A DNA stretch of 64,000 nt from Gigantopelta aegis (GCF_016097555.1 NC_054702.1:91725798-91789797); one strand, 5' to 3'; counted from the first letter of the stretch, positions 24,490 to 35,419 are shown. The notes: a model not told the origin generated them from the sequence alone. Made by a program: numbers and translations.

Positions 24490-25077
24490 GGCGATCTCGC
24501 CACAGCCTGAAAAGGTGAAATAATAAGAAATGTAAACTTAAAAAATGTTACATTACACGATGAAACAAACCATAAATGTGTACTTTACGTGTAAATAAAC
24601 TGTAAACTTAAACAAGAAAATCCTGGCGATCTCGCCCCGGCTTGCAAGTGAAATCGTCAGAAATGTAAAATACCAATGTATTACATTTTACAACCAGAAA
24701 ATCAAAACATGACTACTGCACATGTATTTACTTAATGAAGTAAACATAAAACAGCTTGTAACTTGAATATTGTTGAGTTATAATGTACTGGCGACTTCGC
24801 TAAACAGACATGCAACACGGAAGTAAATATGGCGATCTCGCCACAGTGTGTCCCAACACAAAACTAGTAGTATAAGTGGTATAACCCTGTAGTTTTGGCA
24901 CAAAAACATGCTGATAATGACAGTAGATATATACTATAATATATGTTGTAATATATGTCTTCTAGCAAGTCTAATATGTATGATAACTTCGCCTAACGAT
25001 GAAAATAAGTCCTGGCGAACTCGCCCGGGGCGACTTCGCCAGGGCGAGATCGACACAGGGCGAGATCGCCATACTTC
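24490..25077 (-). repeat. MULE right terminal inverted repeat with palindrome array
   Basis: Perfect GGCGANNTCGCC sites begin at 24490 (just outside the matching arm), 24625, 24831, 25014, 25029 and 25059. The outermost three fall within about 60 bp of the end, like the cluster in the left arm. Confidence 0.88.
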
Positions 25078-25130
25078 TTTGTGGTAACCTATACATGGTT
25101 ACCAGACAATATGCTTATTTCGATGCCTGC

Positions 25131-25345
25131 GACATGTCATGTCATGTCATGTCAGACTGATAGGGTTTTACTGCACATTCAGAGCAAGCTGTTGTAGCGC
25201 ACGCCTGTCGTGGGAGCAAGAGGCGACCTTGGCCGGCTTATCCGTCCATGACAGGAAAGGTGGGGGGAGGGGAAGGAGGGACCGCCGGCACTGGCAGGTG
25301 CAAGGGAGCACCAGCAGCCCGATTGAATCGGTAGCAGGCGGGTTA
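25131..25345 (+). repeat. GC-rich repeat, copy 1 (CATGT-repeat start)
   Basis: Begins with ATGTC repeats. TTACTGCACATTCAGAGCAA and GTTGTAGCGCACGCCTGTCG are shared with 25755-26010. Its second half (GGACCGCCGGCACTGGCAGG) is in opposite orientation to the matching part of copy 2. The coding frames here are chance products of GC content. Confidence 0.7.
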
Positions 25346-25754
25346 AGGAAATGCAACTTTTATAATATAAACATGGGTGACCGTGATGTGATGGAAAACC
25401 GTCGTGTCGGGCACTTGCTCTGCTCTGCCCGCTCAGAATTACTAATTAGGCTTTCGCGATTTTGTTTTAAGGCATGAACAGCAACCTTTTATCAACTTAA
25501 TTATTAATTTACCTCCTTTAGACTCTGGTTAGCCTGTAAAGATTCACCGTAAGTTATTAATCATATTTGTAAATATTTATACAAAACAAAGTTTTCAATC
25601 CAAACTTCAAATTTACCGCTAACGCATGCGCACAGCTAGTACAATAAACCTTGAAAACCGTAACGAACCGTAAAATGCGCGTAAAACTATCCTCGATAGC
25701 GCAAAAGATTGGTGGGTGCTGGGTATATTTAAAAACAGTTTCATAGGGTGAAAC

Positions 25755-26012
25755 ATGTCATGTCAGACTCATAGGGTTTTACTGCACATTCAGAGCAAGC
25801 TGTTGTAGCGCACGCCTGTCGTGGGCGCAAGAGGCGACCTTGGCCGGCTCTTCCGTCCATAGGGTTACCGACCACGGTCGGGCTGCTGGTGCTCCCTTGC
25901 ACATGCCGGTGCAGGCGGTCCCTCCTCCTTCCCACACCCACCTTTCTTGTCCTGGACGGCTCTTGTGCCCAGGACAGGCGTGCGCTACAACAGCTTACTC
26001 TGAATGTGACCT
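25755..26012 (+). repeat. GC-rich foldback repeat, copy 2
   Basis: Left arm TTCAGAGCAAGCTGTTGTAG is repeated inverted at the right (CTACAACAGCTTACTCTGAA), enclosing a GC-rich core (CGGGCTGCTGGTGCTCCCTT) that is inverted relative to copy 1. Confidence 0.7.
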
Positions 26013-26412
26013 GACCTGTGAAAGGTGTCTGTATGTGTGGGTTCTTTTTTTTGCGGAGTGGGTTTTTTTTCTGGGGGTTGAGTGTTTGGGGGTGCGGGTT
26101 TTTTTTGGGGGAGGGTATTTATTTATTTATTTATGTCTAAAATGCATTGTTTTCTAAGTCCGACATCTTAAATACCATTTTCTACTTCACACATGATATA
26201 TAGCCTACTGGTAGCAGCCTACCTAGTATTAATTAAACTTCTACGGCCCTACACTATAGTACATGTAAACACTACAAGAACAAGCTTGACATCCTATTCA
26301 AAACACAGCTGGTTTGAAAAAGAATGTAAGATTTATTCATAAGTTGAATAACACAGAAATTATCAAATTAGGGGAGACCGGGGTTGGTTGTCACACGGGT
26401 TGGTTGTCACAA

Positions 26413-26697
26413 TCTGGGGCGGATCTAGGGGGTGGGGGTGGGGGGTGTCCAAGGTGTCCGGACCCCCCCCCTCAAATTTGAGAAGTGCCCCTTTTATTTA
26501 GGATTTTTAGGTTTTTTACAAATTTATTTATTCTGTCAATGTATAGAACACTGTAGAATACGTCTGCCAGCGTCACTATTATATTATGGTCCATGTGAAC
26601 CGTGTGTAATTTTTCAATAGTGCCTTTTCATAATGTTATGGTGCCCTTTTTGTCTTGGACCCCCCCCCCCCATCAGAAAAGTTGGATCCGCCCCAGA
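26413..26697. mobile_element. MITE with TCTGGGGCGGATC termini, nested
   Basis: Starts TCTGGGGCGGATCTAGG and ends with the inverse GGATCCGCCCCAGA. G-rich and C-rich arms surround an AT-rich middle. CAA follows the right end and precedes the left, a possible 3-bp duplication. It sits inside the GGGGAGACC-ended element. Confidence 0.7.
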
Positions 26698-27129
26698 CAA
26701 TGGCCATATCTCTTCCATTAAACGGCGTAAGCGTACTGGACTAAGACAATTATGTGGCTTAAAATGTTTATATTCCGCCATATTTAAATTACAAAGAATT
26801 CACGGCATTTTTATGAGATTTTAAAAGTTGACATTTTGTTTCGCTCTGTATGTATTTTTTTTATTTTATTAATGTCATTATATTCTAGTTTTTACCAATT
26901 GTACATTTTGTTTGAGATTAGTACAGTGGTAAACAGATATGAAAGTCTGCTTCGTATGGTATAAACTTATAAGCAATAGACTAGTACACTGGTCTGACGG
27001 ACAGTAATTATTGTGAATGGGTCGTGAGGGGGCAGGTTGTCACACGGTGTCGGGGGTTGGTTGTCACATGCAATAACACGTGACAACCAACCCCGGTAAC
27101 GCAAAAGCATGGTGAATTGCAATTTACAT

Positions 27130-27235
27130 ACCTGCATGCATGCAATACCTATGTGGATGCATACGTACATACGTGCATGCATGCATGCATACATACGTAC
27201 GTACATTCATTCATACATACATACATACGTACCAA
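27130..27235 (+). repeat. ATAC/GCATGCAT microsatellite
   Basis: Runs of CATACATACGTAC and GCATGCATGC. The Tyr/Arg/Met/His repeat frames here are artefacts of the repeat. Confidence 0.85.
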
Positions 27236-27438
27236 GGATGGTATATCAATTGCTGTGGTATGTACTATCCTGTCTATGGGATGGTGCATATGAAAGATCC
27301 CTAGCTACTAATGGAAACATGTAGCGGGTTTCCTCCCTAAGACTAAGTCAGACTTACCAAATGTTTGACATCCAATAGCCGATCATTAATAAATCAATGT
27401 GATCTAGTTGTGTCGCTAAACAAATCAAACTTTAAAAT
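27225..27438 (+). mobile_element. SINE 3' part, head missing
   Basis: Contains the shared middle (GGTATGTACTATCCTGTCTA, GATCCCTAGCTACTAATGG) and the tail TGACATCCAATAGCCGATCA ... CTAAACAAATCAAACTTTA. Its 5' end runs into the microsatellite. Confidence 0.75.
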
Positions 27439-27454
27439 TTTACATGTCCATACA

Positions 27455-27490
27455 TACATCCATCCATCCATCCATCCATACATACATATG
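27455..27490 (+). repeat. CATC/CATA microsatellite
   Basis: Short tandem tetranucleotides ATCC and ATAC. Confidence 0.8.
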
Positions 27491-28739
27491 AGGCCAAAAA
27501 TAATTTGATATACACGTCTGTAGGCTCCATGTAGGCTATATCCTCGGCTAACATTCTTTTTATAATGTCTCGGTGCCCAAGCGGTAATCGTGGTGGTCAA
27601 GAAAATGTGAGCGATTGGGTGCCATATGTTCTCGAGTACCGGCAACGGCACGAAAGACACTCTGAGGCCAAAAAACATATGCTTATCTCCTGTGCCCATC
27701 AAATCCGACATGTATACAATATAAAGATATTAATACATTTATAAATACATACATACATATACTTTTGAAAATTCAAGTATATGTATATCGTTATTGTTTA
27801 AAGTATGGCATATTAAATAATTACTTTGTTGAAAATATTTTTTGTTTTTAAATTAATAAAAGTCTTAAATTGGACAACACTGAGTTGTGATATCCAATTA
27901 CAAGAACTTCAACTTATTGTGTTTTACTGTATTTTCATACCTTAAACATATAGTGACAACCAACCTCAGGACCTGTGACAAGCAACCCCGTAACGGGGCA
28001 GGTTGTCTCAATAATTTTAATATTTTCAATAGCTCGAATCATATATTTAAATGAAGCTGGGAAAAATTTACCTTTACACTATATGGCTGATATAAACGAC
28101 TTCAACTTTACAAGAAAATCAGTTGACAATAAGATTTTATAAATTGTAAAAATGTAACGACATAAAAAGTGTGACAACCAGCCCCGGTCTCCCCTATAGT
28201 CCATCCCGCAAATAGCGCCGTTTTCTCAGTATGGTATGTGCACTACAAGTTATTTATATCTGAGCAGATTGTTTTTTAAATGGCACACACAAATATAGGG
28301 GGCTTTTTGCGGGGGTTTTTTTGTTTGTTTTTCTTTTTGCAAAACACTTACTTTTTTTCAAGTAAGTGAAATCAAACTGAAATTATTTACCAAAAATCAT
28401 TGTTCACGGAGGCTTATTGCGTCAGATTCACCTGCGTTTAAGCGTTTTCAAAAAGAAAATCGATTATCACCAATTTCATACATTCCACTATCCAGACCGG
28501 ACACCTCGTCAGTATCTGCCTGAATGTATCATAATATGTTAAGATGAGCCCCAACTAAAATCATTTCTAGAACGGCTCCAAACTTTTTCATGAAATTTGT
28601 TTGAATCAATATCTACTAGCTGTTCCCACAAGCCAGGAGTGAAGGCAAACAAAGGTAGATAATCCACTCTTTTTTTTCCCACCATCTCTATATTTATTAT
28701 ACGCTCATCTATGATTGGTCGTATTGTGGTATGGTATTG

Positions 28740-28786
28740 TACGTCCATACGTCCGTCCGTCCGTCCGTACGTCCGTCTTTTAAAGG
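28740..28786 (+). repeat. CCGT microsatellite
   Basis: GTCCGTCCGTCCGTCCGTAC-type tandem repeats just before the putative THAP element end. Confidence 0.8.
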
Positions 28787-29160
28787 AGGGGACAATTAAG
28801 GCGTTTGGCCTGGTATGCATATTCAACGATATATAATACATATTATTAATTAATATCAACAAGTATAATCGTATAGTTAATTAATAAAACGGTTAAATGT
28901 GACGGCTATTTTATTTAACGGGCGCAGCCATTTTGTACCATCCCAGTGAATACGCCCTCCGGCGAGCTAGTGGTTACGTAATACCTAACGTGTCACGTCA
29001 GGAACTAGTCTTCGAAATGAAGAAACAAAACATACCTGATTTTTGCGGATGCATCGCAATGTTCTGTAATAATAGCCATCCCAGTAAGCCAACAACAATT
29101 AGGTATATTACTTTTTCAATACAAAATAAACCACCATTGTTAAAGTGTTGAATAACTGTA
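28780..29160 (+). pseudogene. THAP-like first exon of a DNA transposon, fragment
   Basis: The element end (GGACAATTAAGGCGTTTGGC) is followed by a leader and the frame MKKQNIPDFCGCIAMFCNNS, resembling the start of a THAP zinc-binding domain (PDFC...C.N) as in P-element-like transposases. A donor-like site follows at CCCA|GTAAGC (about 29089). A homologous inverted copy lies at 60350-60640, sharing GCCATTTTGT, GAGCTAGTGGTTACGTAATA (with changes) and the TTTTTGCGGATG end. The catalytic part is not found here. Confidence 0.45.
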
Positions 29161-29700
29161 TTATGTTTTGTACAATAAATTAACCCATGTACTGAAATAA
29201 TAATCGGAGTGTTTTCTTGGTTAATAGACCTCTTTCACATTCCCATTGCGCATGTGCGCGAATAGTACCGTCCCTTGCCGAATTGGACCGTATCGAGGCT
29301 ATATACAGATTGGGGCATGATCGACAGTTGTCATGAGCGTCGTGAGTAGCTTCGTAGGAGCTGTGAATCTTTAGCGACTAACGTACATATTTCGTACAAG
29401 ATATTAAAATGGCTGCGAAAAACGGTCTACTAAAGTTTACATCGGAATTAATGGTTTAAGACCAAAAGCAGTGAAACATTAACTTAGACGAAGTCTCTGG
29501 AGCTGCCTGTCAACGGTATTTTAACAATGTAAAATTAAAAGATTCATACAATAAAATTAACTTTAGTGGAATGTGGTTTTTTACTTTTAACAGTTAGAAT
29601 TATAGTTAAATACTCACGCGGATTTCCAGTGATGTTTAATTCTTCACATGTATCAGTATTATTATTATTATTATTTTTTTTTTTTCTCTTTTCTCTTTCA
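29161..29700. other. Unassigned DNA, possible TE remains
   Basis: Contains a moderately GC-rich block (29225-29330, CCCATTGCGCATGTGCGCGA) and AATGGCTGCGAAAAACGG near 29408 resembling a 5' leader, but no readable protein beyond a few codons. A TTA/T-run lies near 29655. Confidence 0.3.
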
Positions 29701-29704
29701 CAAT

Positions 29705-31025
29705 TTAGACCAATAGTCCAGTCTGTAAGATAAAATGAGCTGTTTTTTCCAGTTCGCCTCTCTTTCCATAGAGTTTGGTGTGTATGGCAGTTTCGATTGG
29801 CCACTCAGCTTGTCTCAGGTCTTGATGAATTGGACACGCCTGTAAGATGTGTTCTGCTGTTTGGTCTTCCAGGCCACAACTGCAGGGTTGGTGTTGCTGC
29901 AAGTTTAAACTTTCTGAACATGTGAGCATTCAGTCGGTTGTGGCCTGTCCGGAGTCTCAACAGTGTTACTTGTTCCAAGCGACTGAGAAGGTGGTAATCA
30001 TCTTGTTCTGTCTGGGGTCTGTTGGCTGCCTTTATCAAGGTGTTTCTTCTCTGAGAAGCTAATGTGTTGCTGGGCTGTACATGATTAGCTCCTAGCTTGG
30101 CTAGCCTGTCTGCGTCCTCATTTCCTGGAATCCCACAATGTGCTGGGATCCACTGTAGAGTACTCGTCTTTCCTTTGGCTACCTCTTGCATGGCTTCATT
30201 CAGGTGAGGAAGTTTTTCCCCTTGCAAGGCTTGTAGGACTGAGAGAGCATCTGTGAGGAAGACAACTTGTTGGACAGTCTTCTTTTGCATCCTTGATCAT
30301 TGTAGCAGCCTGAATAAGTGCATGGGTTTCTGCATTGTAGTTGGAACTGTGGGTGCGGTTGGTACTTTTGCAGTTAGGGTATTTCTTGAAGGGAGCTTGA
30401 TAAAATGCCTGCCCCTCCATTGGCCACAGCATTTGTTGACGAACCATCAGTGTATGCATGGATCCAAGATTCTTCTGGGTAACCGGTCATGATCATAGCC
30501 ATTGCCAGTGACCGTTTGACCAGGTCGTTTTGGGAGTCTGCTGAAGCCAACTGTTGGACAGACATGCTGATCTGAGATTGGCTTGTTCATCATTCCATGG
30601 TTGTGGAAGATCTGTTGGGCAAAATGGAAGTGTCTTTGGTAACGGGTTTAGCTTGGTGTTCTCTAGTAAGTCTTCTGCTTTGGTGGATGGAAAACTGCTA
30701 CGTTTGAGACGATTCTTTGTCAGACCATCCATTCTTGTTTCATTGGAGGATTGGGCAGGTACCCTGAACGTTTCTCTGCCTGGATCATGATCTGGCATCT
30801 CTCCTCTCACCAAGGGGTTGTATTGCTGCAGTTTTTTCCATGTCTTTAATGGGTGGTAGACTTCATGGATCCCGTTATGATTCGCAGAGCTTGGTTTTGA
30901 ACCTTGTCTAAAGCTTGCTGGTTGGTCTTTGCAGTGGTTGACCAGGCTGATGAGCCGTATTCAAGATGCGGCCGTACAGTTCCTTGATATACTCTCTTGA
31001 GAATTGTCTCATTGCTCCCCAGCTA
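29705..31025 (-). pseudogene. 3' part of a non-LTR retrotransposon ORF2: end of RT, RNase H, C-terminal zinc knuckle
   Basis: Read on the minus strand: an RT thumb-like segment (RVYQGTVRPHLEYGSSAWST, 30930-31000), then RNase H with all acidic residues: AYTDGSS (about 30455), NAETHALIQA (about 30350), FLTDALSVLQAL (about 30260) and WIPAHCGIPGNEDADRLAK (about 30130). After this come LRTGHNRLNAHM and a Cys/His motif CSCGLEDQTAEHILQACP (about 29870). At least three frameshifts separate these blocks. The RNase H places it with I/Nimb/R1-like clades. The 5' part is lost in the assembly gap. Confidence 0.85.
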
Positions 31026-31225
31026 NNNNNNNNNNNNNNNNNNNNNNNNNNNNNNNNNNNNNNNNNNNNNNNNNNNNNNNNNNNNNNNNNNNNNNNNNNN
31101 NNNNNNNNNNNNNNNNNNNNNNNNNNNNNNNNNNNNNNNNNNNNNNNNNNNNNNNNNNNNNNNNNNNNNNNNNNNNNNNNNNNNNNNNNNNNNNNNNNNN
31201 NNNNNNNNNNNNNNNNNNNNNNNNN
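31026..31225. other. Assembly gap, 200 N
   Basis: Exactly 200 N, a conventional gap size, so the true distance is unknown. It cuts the retrotransposon and lies 137 bp left of the Polinton derivative. Confidence 0.99.
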
Positions 31226-31898
31226 ATTTTTCGGAAAAACGCTGATTCCTAACAGGTGCTATTTGGACATTTTGGTCTTAACACCTTTGTACACTACTCT
31301 AAGGGTACCTATTGGTTAGGAAGTGGTAAAAAGCACACTAAACCTAGACCTACCTAACTACCAGTAGTGTAAAACTAGCCGTTTCTGGCGCAGGTTTGGG
31401 CCCATTCCTTACCCGCAAAGGTGTCACCCTCTTCAGCGTCCCTCTCGCCAAAGTGGATGGTGACGTCACAGCCCAGATGAATTTTGATTGGCTTATTAAC
31501 TTTGGCGATTTTAAAAAATGATGAAATTCCCATACCGCGCCAACTAACCAGAAATACCCCAACCCCCTCCCAACACTAACCCCCACCCACGGCCGATATT
31601 GTTATACCAAGTAAGCGGAAACAATCCTGTGCACACATTTCATCGACACTACCAAGACGATTATTATGTGTTTGGTTTATTAATGGTTGGAACTGCGTGA
31701 ACATGATGATGCCTTAATATAATGATGGCATATATGTGTGGCTATTAATAAAAACCAACATAAGACAGAAATCCATTTTCATTATTTAATTTCCCCATGT
31801 TCATACACGAGTGGGTCCAAGGTCCTGGGGTTACCTTGCGCCCACCCTTCTGCAATCTAGGTATTGGTCTTAATTCTACGCAATGCATCTGTTGTATT

Positions 31899-33060
31899 TT
31901 ACAAGGTGTTTCAAAACGTCAGATGTCTTCACCCAAGAATTAAATTTCTTTGGCCAGTTTTCAACACTTGACATAGTGTTCTTTGTTAGCCACCGACGTC
32001 CTCTCGGTCTTTAGAATCTTCTCAAAACTTTCCAGAGATCGTTTTCTTTCACATCAATCTTTGGGAGTTCAAGCTGGTGAAAGGTTCCCAGGATTTCATC
32101 ACCATTGTAGTCCTTCACTCGATAACAGAGGTATATCCACCGCGGTATCTGGGTTTGGCTGAGTAAAGGTGAAAGAGTTGGCTCCACTCCTCCCTTCCAC
32201 CTCTCTCATCATATTTCCCGACTGAATACATTTCTCAGAATGAGTGAGTCTCACTTTAATCTCCAACCTTGAATCGAAGGCGCTTCTTCTATTGTTTTCA
32301 CTTCTTCCTTTGGCCAATACAATTTCCACCAAATGTTGGTTTCTTCTCATTAGTGGACTTTGGTCTGGAGCCCATCCGATCGTCCTGTGATAGGTGGAGT
32401 TATAGCTGTGGCAAACTCTGCAGTATATCGACGTACTCGTAAGACTGTTTATTACGTGAAGTACCGGGTTATAGCCTTGTATCTTGGTGGTTTTTAAAAC
32501 TCTTTCTGCATACCGCCGCCTTTTTTTGGTTTCATTGTTGGTGGAGTAGATGTTGGATGTTTCTTTGTTTAAGAAGTCTTTGAACCTCTCGAGCCGCTCT
32601 GAACTCTTGACCTCGATCCGTGCGAATTCGTTTTTTTTTTTTCGGTTGTCTCCCCCTCTTGAATACAATCTTCCTAGGCTCTTGACACTGTCAGGCCTTT
32701 TGTAATTCTCAGTGGTCCTCAACCATAGGTGTTTGGAGAGAAACATCGATCACCACCAATACAAGGTATAACCTCTATTAATACTTGGCAAATTTCACCA
32801 TGTCCATTGAGGTCAGCTGACCACTGGTCATCCCATCAATTCCAGTAACTATAATTTTGTTTCTGGCAAACTGTCTTCTGATTGGGCGTTGTAAACTATA
32901 AGCTTCTTGTCTTTGCAGCAGCCATTTTCTGATATTGGTTTTGCTGATGATGTACTTCCCAGGCTCTTCTGACATATCTGTTAAAGTTATCTGGACCCAG
33001 AAAAACTAGCTGGGTTGATCTGGATCGTAATAAATGTCTTTCAAGTAGTCTTCCCACATG
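31899..33060 (-). pseudogene. Decayed integrase copy in the left arm
   Basis: Same gene as 37485-38579, inverted. Recognisable blocks: FSKHLWLR-like, SYNSTYHRTIGWAPD, RRQFARNKIIVTGIDG. Many small indels, including lengthened T-runs, scatter it over all frames; the longest open piece is 32099-32746. Confidence 0.85.
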
Positions 33061-33119
33061 ATCCTAAACTCTTGAGTGGTGTCAACGATTGTGATACTTA
33101 TTTACAAAGGAGACGATAT

Positions 33120-33770
33120 TTTACTATAGTCTAGTTGGTATCTTCATCATCAGATTCTTTCTCCTTCACTGTCTGATTCCTCAATCTGGTATGTCAATGT
33201 GGGAAATAACTTTCTCAGCCACTGACTTCAGTAGTGGTTTAATTCTCTCTCTGAGTTGAGTGCAACAGTGCAGTATACTTCTGTATGGCGTTCCCATCTT
33301 CTCGATTCTAGCTAGAATCGGTGTCATCAGAGAGGATTCCTGAGAAGCACTGAGTAAATAGTAGGTGTATTAGCTAATGCATTCATATAAGTCTGCTTCC
33401 ATGACTTTGGCTATCTTTGTTATCCACCCATGTGTTCAGACCTTCCCTTGTCTAAATAGTTTTGACGGTCTTTCAGCCATCTCCTCTTTATAAACAATTG
33501 TAGGGTGAGTTGCCACAGATACTCTAGTCCAGCTGTTTTCCCACTCATCATGGGTGTCGGTGTGTGTCTTTCTTCATATTTAGTTATTTTTGAAGGAGGT
33601 TCCCCACCATTTTCTGGGACACCAATGTTTTCACGTGTCTCTGCAGATCGTGGAACGTCCTGAAAACACTAATCCACAATCGTCACAAGCATGCATTTGC
33701 GGGGAGCTCTTCTTCACACGTCTGCTCATTTTGAAGGTCTGAATAAAGAATGAGACATCGTCTTGACTGT
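33120..33770 (-). pseudogene. Decayed C2H2 protein copy in the left arm
   Basis: Inverted counterpart of 36828-37421 with its promoter (TATAAAAGG near 33780 on the minus strand). Indels such as an 8-nt insertion near 33267 break the frame. Confidence 0.8.
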
Positions 33771-34059
33771 TTTCCCCTTTTATAGACCTTGTCACCCTCT
33801 TCTTCAGTGTCAGAAAATACCCTTGAATGAGTAGAGCCAGTTTATCTCATTCCGATCTCAAGACGTGTGGACATTGAGGCTGGGTCCATGCTCTCGATCG
33901 GCTGACCTCCATTCATAAACCTGACCTTAAGCTATGTTTAGAAAACATATACTCTGTGTAGCGAAATGGCTCTACAACAACCCTGTGTGTATAGGTTTTT
34001 TTAATCTTATGGCTATAAACCCTTTGAGGGTGGGTTATATTTTCATGAGGGTTTGATAT

Positions 34060-34440
34060 TTCAAACCAATCTAAGACGGTCACCTTTTAGTAACCTTCAA
34101 AGCATTATAACATTTATAAACTAACCATTCAGCTGTACAAACAAGATCGACAGTTGACTGTTGTATACTCCAGTGAAGGGACACATATTCAAGCAGAGAC
34201 CACCAAAAGACGTCTTACCTCTACAGAGGCTGATGCGCGAATGAGAGCCGAAAATGGACCAGTCCATTTGTATTTCAGAAAAGGGGCGGGTGGGGTCTTT
34301 TTATGTTTCCAAAAATGTTCTGTTCGTATTAACTTATATATTTAAAAGAACAATATCCAATATACGAATATAAACAGGCATACCATATGTAAATAATAAT
34401 TACAATTATATTACAGGAAACAGAAGCACCTTTAAACTTA
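34060..34440. other. Inner edge of the left arm, no recognised gene
   Basis: A 63-codon frame (34154-34345) is also open in the right arm (36244-36435, opposite strand), with three residue differences. It has no known motif, and its conservation follows from arm identity. Confidence 0.4.
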
Positions 34441-34442
34441 AA

Positions 34443-34530
34443 CTGAATAAGAATGAGACATCTCTTGACTGTTCTCCCCTTTTATAGAACTTGTCACCTC
34501 TTCTCCAGTGTCAGGAATTTCACTTCTTTT
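34443..34530 (-). repeat. Extra copy of the C2H2-gene promoter segment
   Basis: The minus strand repeats GGTGACAAGTTCTATAAAAG and GAACAGTCAAGAGATGTCTC, as at 36791-36835, but no gene follows. It is a leftover from the rearrangement that made the palindrome. Confidence 0.65.
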
Positions 34531-34551
34531 GTCCAGAACACTGGGTTGTAA

Positions 34552-35294
34552 TCATTCTGCAGCAGGGGTCAAAGGCTTCAGATCGATAAAGAGGTGACCA
34601 TATGGCTCTTTCACGGCATCTTCATACTCATGCATAAACATTTCACTATGTCCTGGATACATCTGTCGGGCCAATGTCATGACTTGCTGCTTGTCGATGG
34701 GGTTGTTGAACAACACCAGGTAATGGCAGTTTCTCCTCTGTGTCGGGTCCTTGCTGTTATAGAGGTTCTGGTTGATGGCGATGACGGATAAGTTTCTGTG
34801 GTGACTTCCTTCTGTGAACAGGTCGGTGATACGAGAGTCTTTTCCGGCTGTAGACATCAGGTCGTCCAACACAATGAGATTTCTGATTCTGGGATCCAAA
34901 TAACCATCTTTTTCCAAGTCATTGGGTATGCCTTGGACAAATTCGACCCTTACAATTGTCTTGATAATGTCATATAGAAGCTGCCATCGTTTGTAAAGAC
35001 AGATGATGCGTTGAGAAGGCAGGTGGATTTTACTGTCCCTCAGCAGTTTGTACAACAAAAATGTTTTTCCACACGATGTTGGCCCTGACACGATCATTGT
35101 AAAAGGATGTAGTAACACTTGAGGGGGAGGGGGGGGGGGGTGGAGGAGGAGGGAAATGAGGAGGAGGAGGAAGCAAATGAGGAGGAGGGATTTGAGGAGG
35201 AGGAGGAGGAGGAGGGAAAAGTATGTCTATGTCTCCTCATATTATCTTCTCTGGTAAACAACTTCCCACATTCAGGACAGGAGCTCTTCCCCAT
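34552..35294 (-). pseudogene. Polinton zinc finger plus packaging-type ATPase, one frame break
   Basis: Start ATG 35294: MGKSSCPECGKLFTREDNMR gives a C2H2 finger (C-x2-C, H-x3-H) and then a Ser/Pro-rich low-complexity linker from GAGG repeats. In the next frame the ATPase follows, with Walker A GPTSCGKT (about 35075) and Walker B-like LIVLDDL (about 34880), the FtsK/HerA (A32-like) type used for DNA packaging in Polintons and related viruses; it ends at 34552. Finger and ATPase frames differ by one base across the C-run at about 35125-35140, so they probably form one protein interrupted by a homopolymer length change. Fused finger-ATPase proteins are common in animal Polintons. Confidence 0.8.
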
Positions 35295-35352
35295 GATGTT
35301 ATCAGCTTGACAACCTATTCACAAATGAATAACTATTTATGATACTTCTCCT

Positions 35353-35359
35353 ATTTATA
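35353..35359 (-). promoter_or_regulatory. TATA box of the zinc finger/ATPase gene
   Basis: TATAAAT on the minus strand (context ACTATAAATAGG), 59 nt before the ATG at 35294. Confidence 0.6.
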
Positions 35360-35419
35360 GTTTTTACTGCAAAGCAGTCTGGGTAATTCTCCAGTGACTG
35401 GTAACACCATCCTCATATA

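Larger units (their letters stand above)
22162..25077 (-). mobile_element. Mutator-like element (MULE) with about 560-bp termini, 8-bp target duplication
   Basis: Long inverted termini (22162-22722 and 24523-25077) enclose a broken transposase gene on the minus strand. TTTGTGGT flanks both ends (22154-22161, 25078-25085); a ninth base differs. Both termini are studded with the palindrome GGCGANNTCGCC. The first transposase exon encodes a PHD-like zinc finger, and a downstream block has the MULE YADGTFK catalytic motif. The C-terminal third of the transposase is missing, so this is an internally deleted copy. Confidence 0.9.
26371..28194. mobile_element. GGGGAGACCGGGG-ended element, TA target
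   Basis: Left GGGGAGACCGGGGTTGGTTG and right, inverted, GGGGAGACCGGGGCTGGTTG, each next to TA. The word GGTTGGTTGTCAC recurs at both ends and inside (near 26385, 26398, 27056, and inverted near 27086, 27957, 28173). No transposase is recognisable. It carries nested insertions (26413-26697, 27225-27438). Confidence 0.75.
31363..34438 (-). repeat. Left arm of the Polinton palindrome
   Basis: Matches 36176-39072 inverted. The outer 300 bp and the inner 400 bp agree well, but the integrase and zinc finger portion (31.9-33.9 kb) differs by many 1-8 nt insertions and deletions. Confidence 0.88.

Noticed and set aside
25139..26157. GC-rich open frames up to 112 codons
   Set aside because: They overlap in conflicting frames inside a foldback repeat; no protein motif.
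27109..27324. Open frames with His/Met/Tyr/Arg repeats
   Set aside because: They follow the ATAC/ATGC microsatellite in several phases and strands.
26967..28862. CRISPR-like spaced repeats from GGTTGGTTGTCAC words
   Set aside because: Copies are irregularly spaced, in both orientations, and belong to the ends of a DNA element in an animal genome.
31004..31319. Open frames across 31026-31225
   Set aside because: They span unknown bases of an assembly gap.
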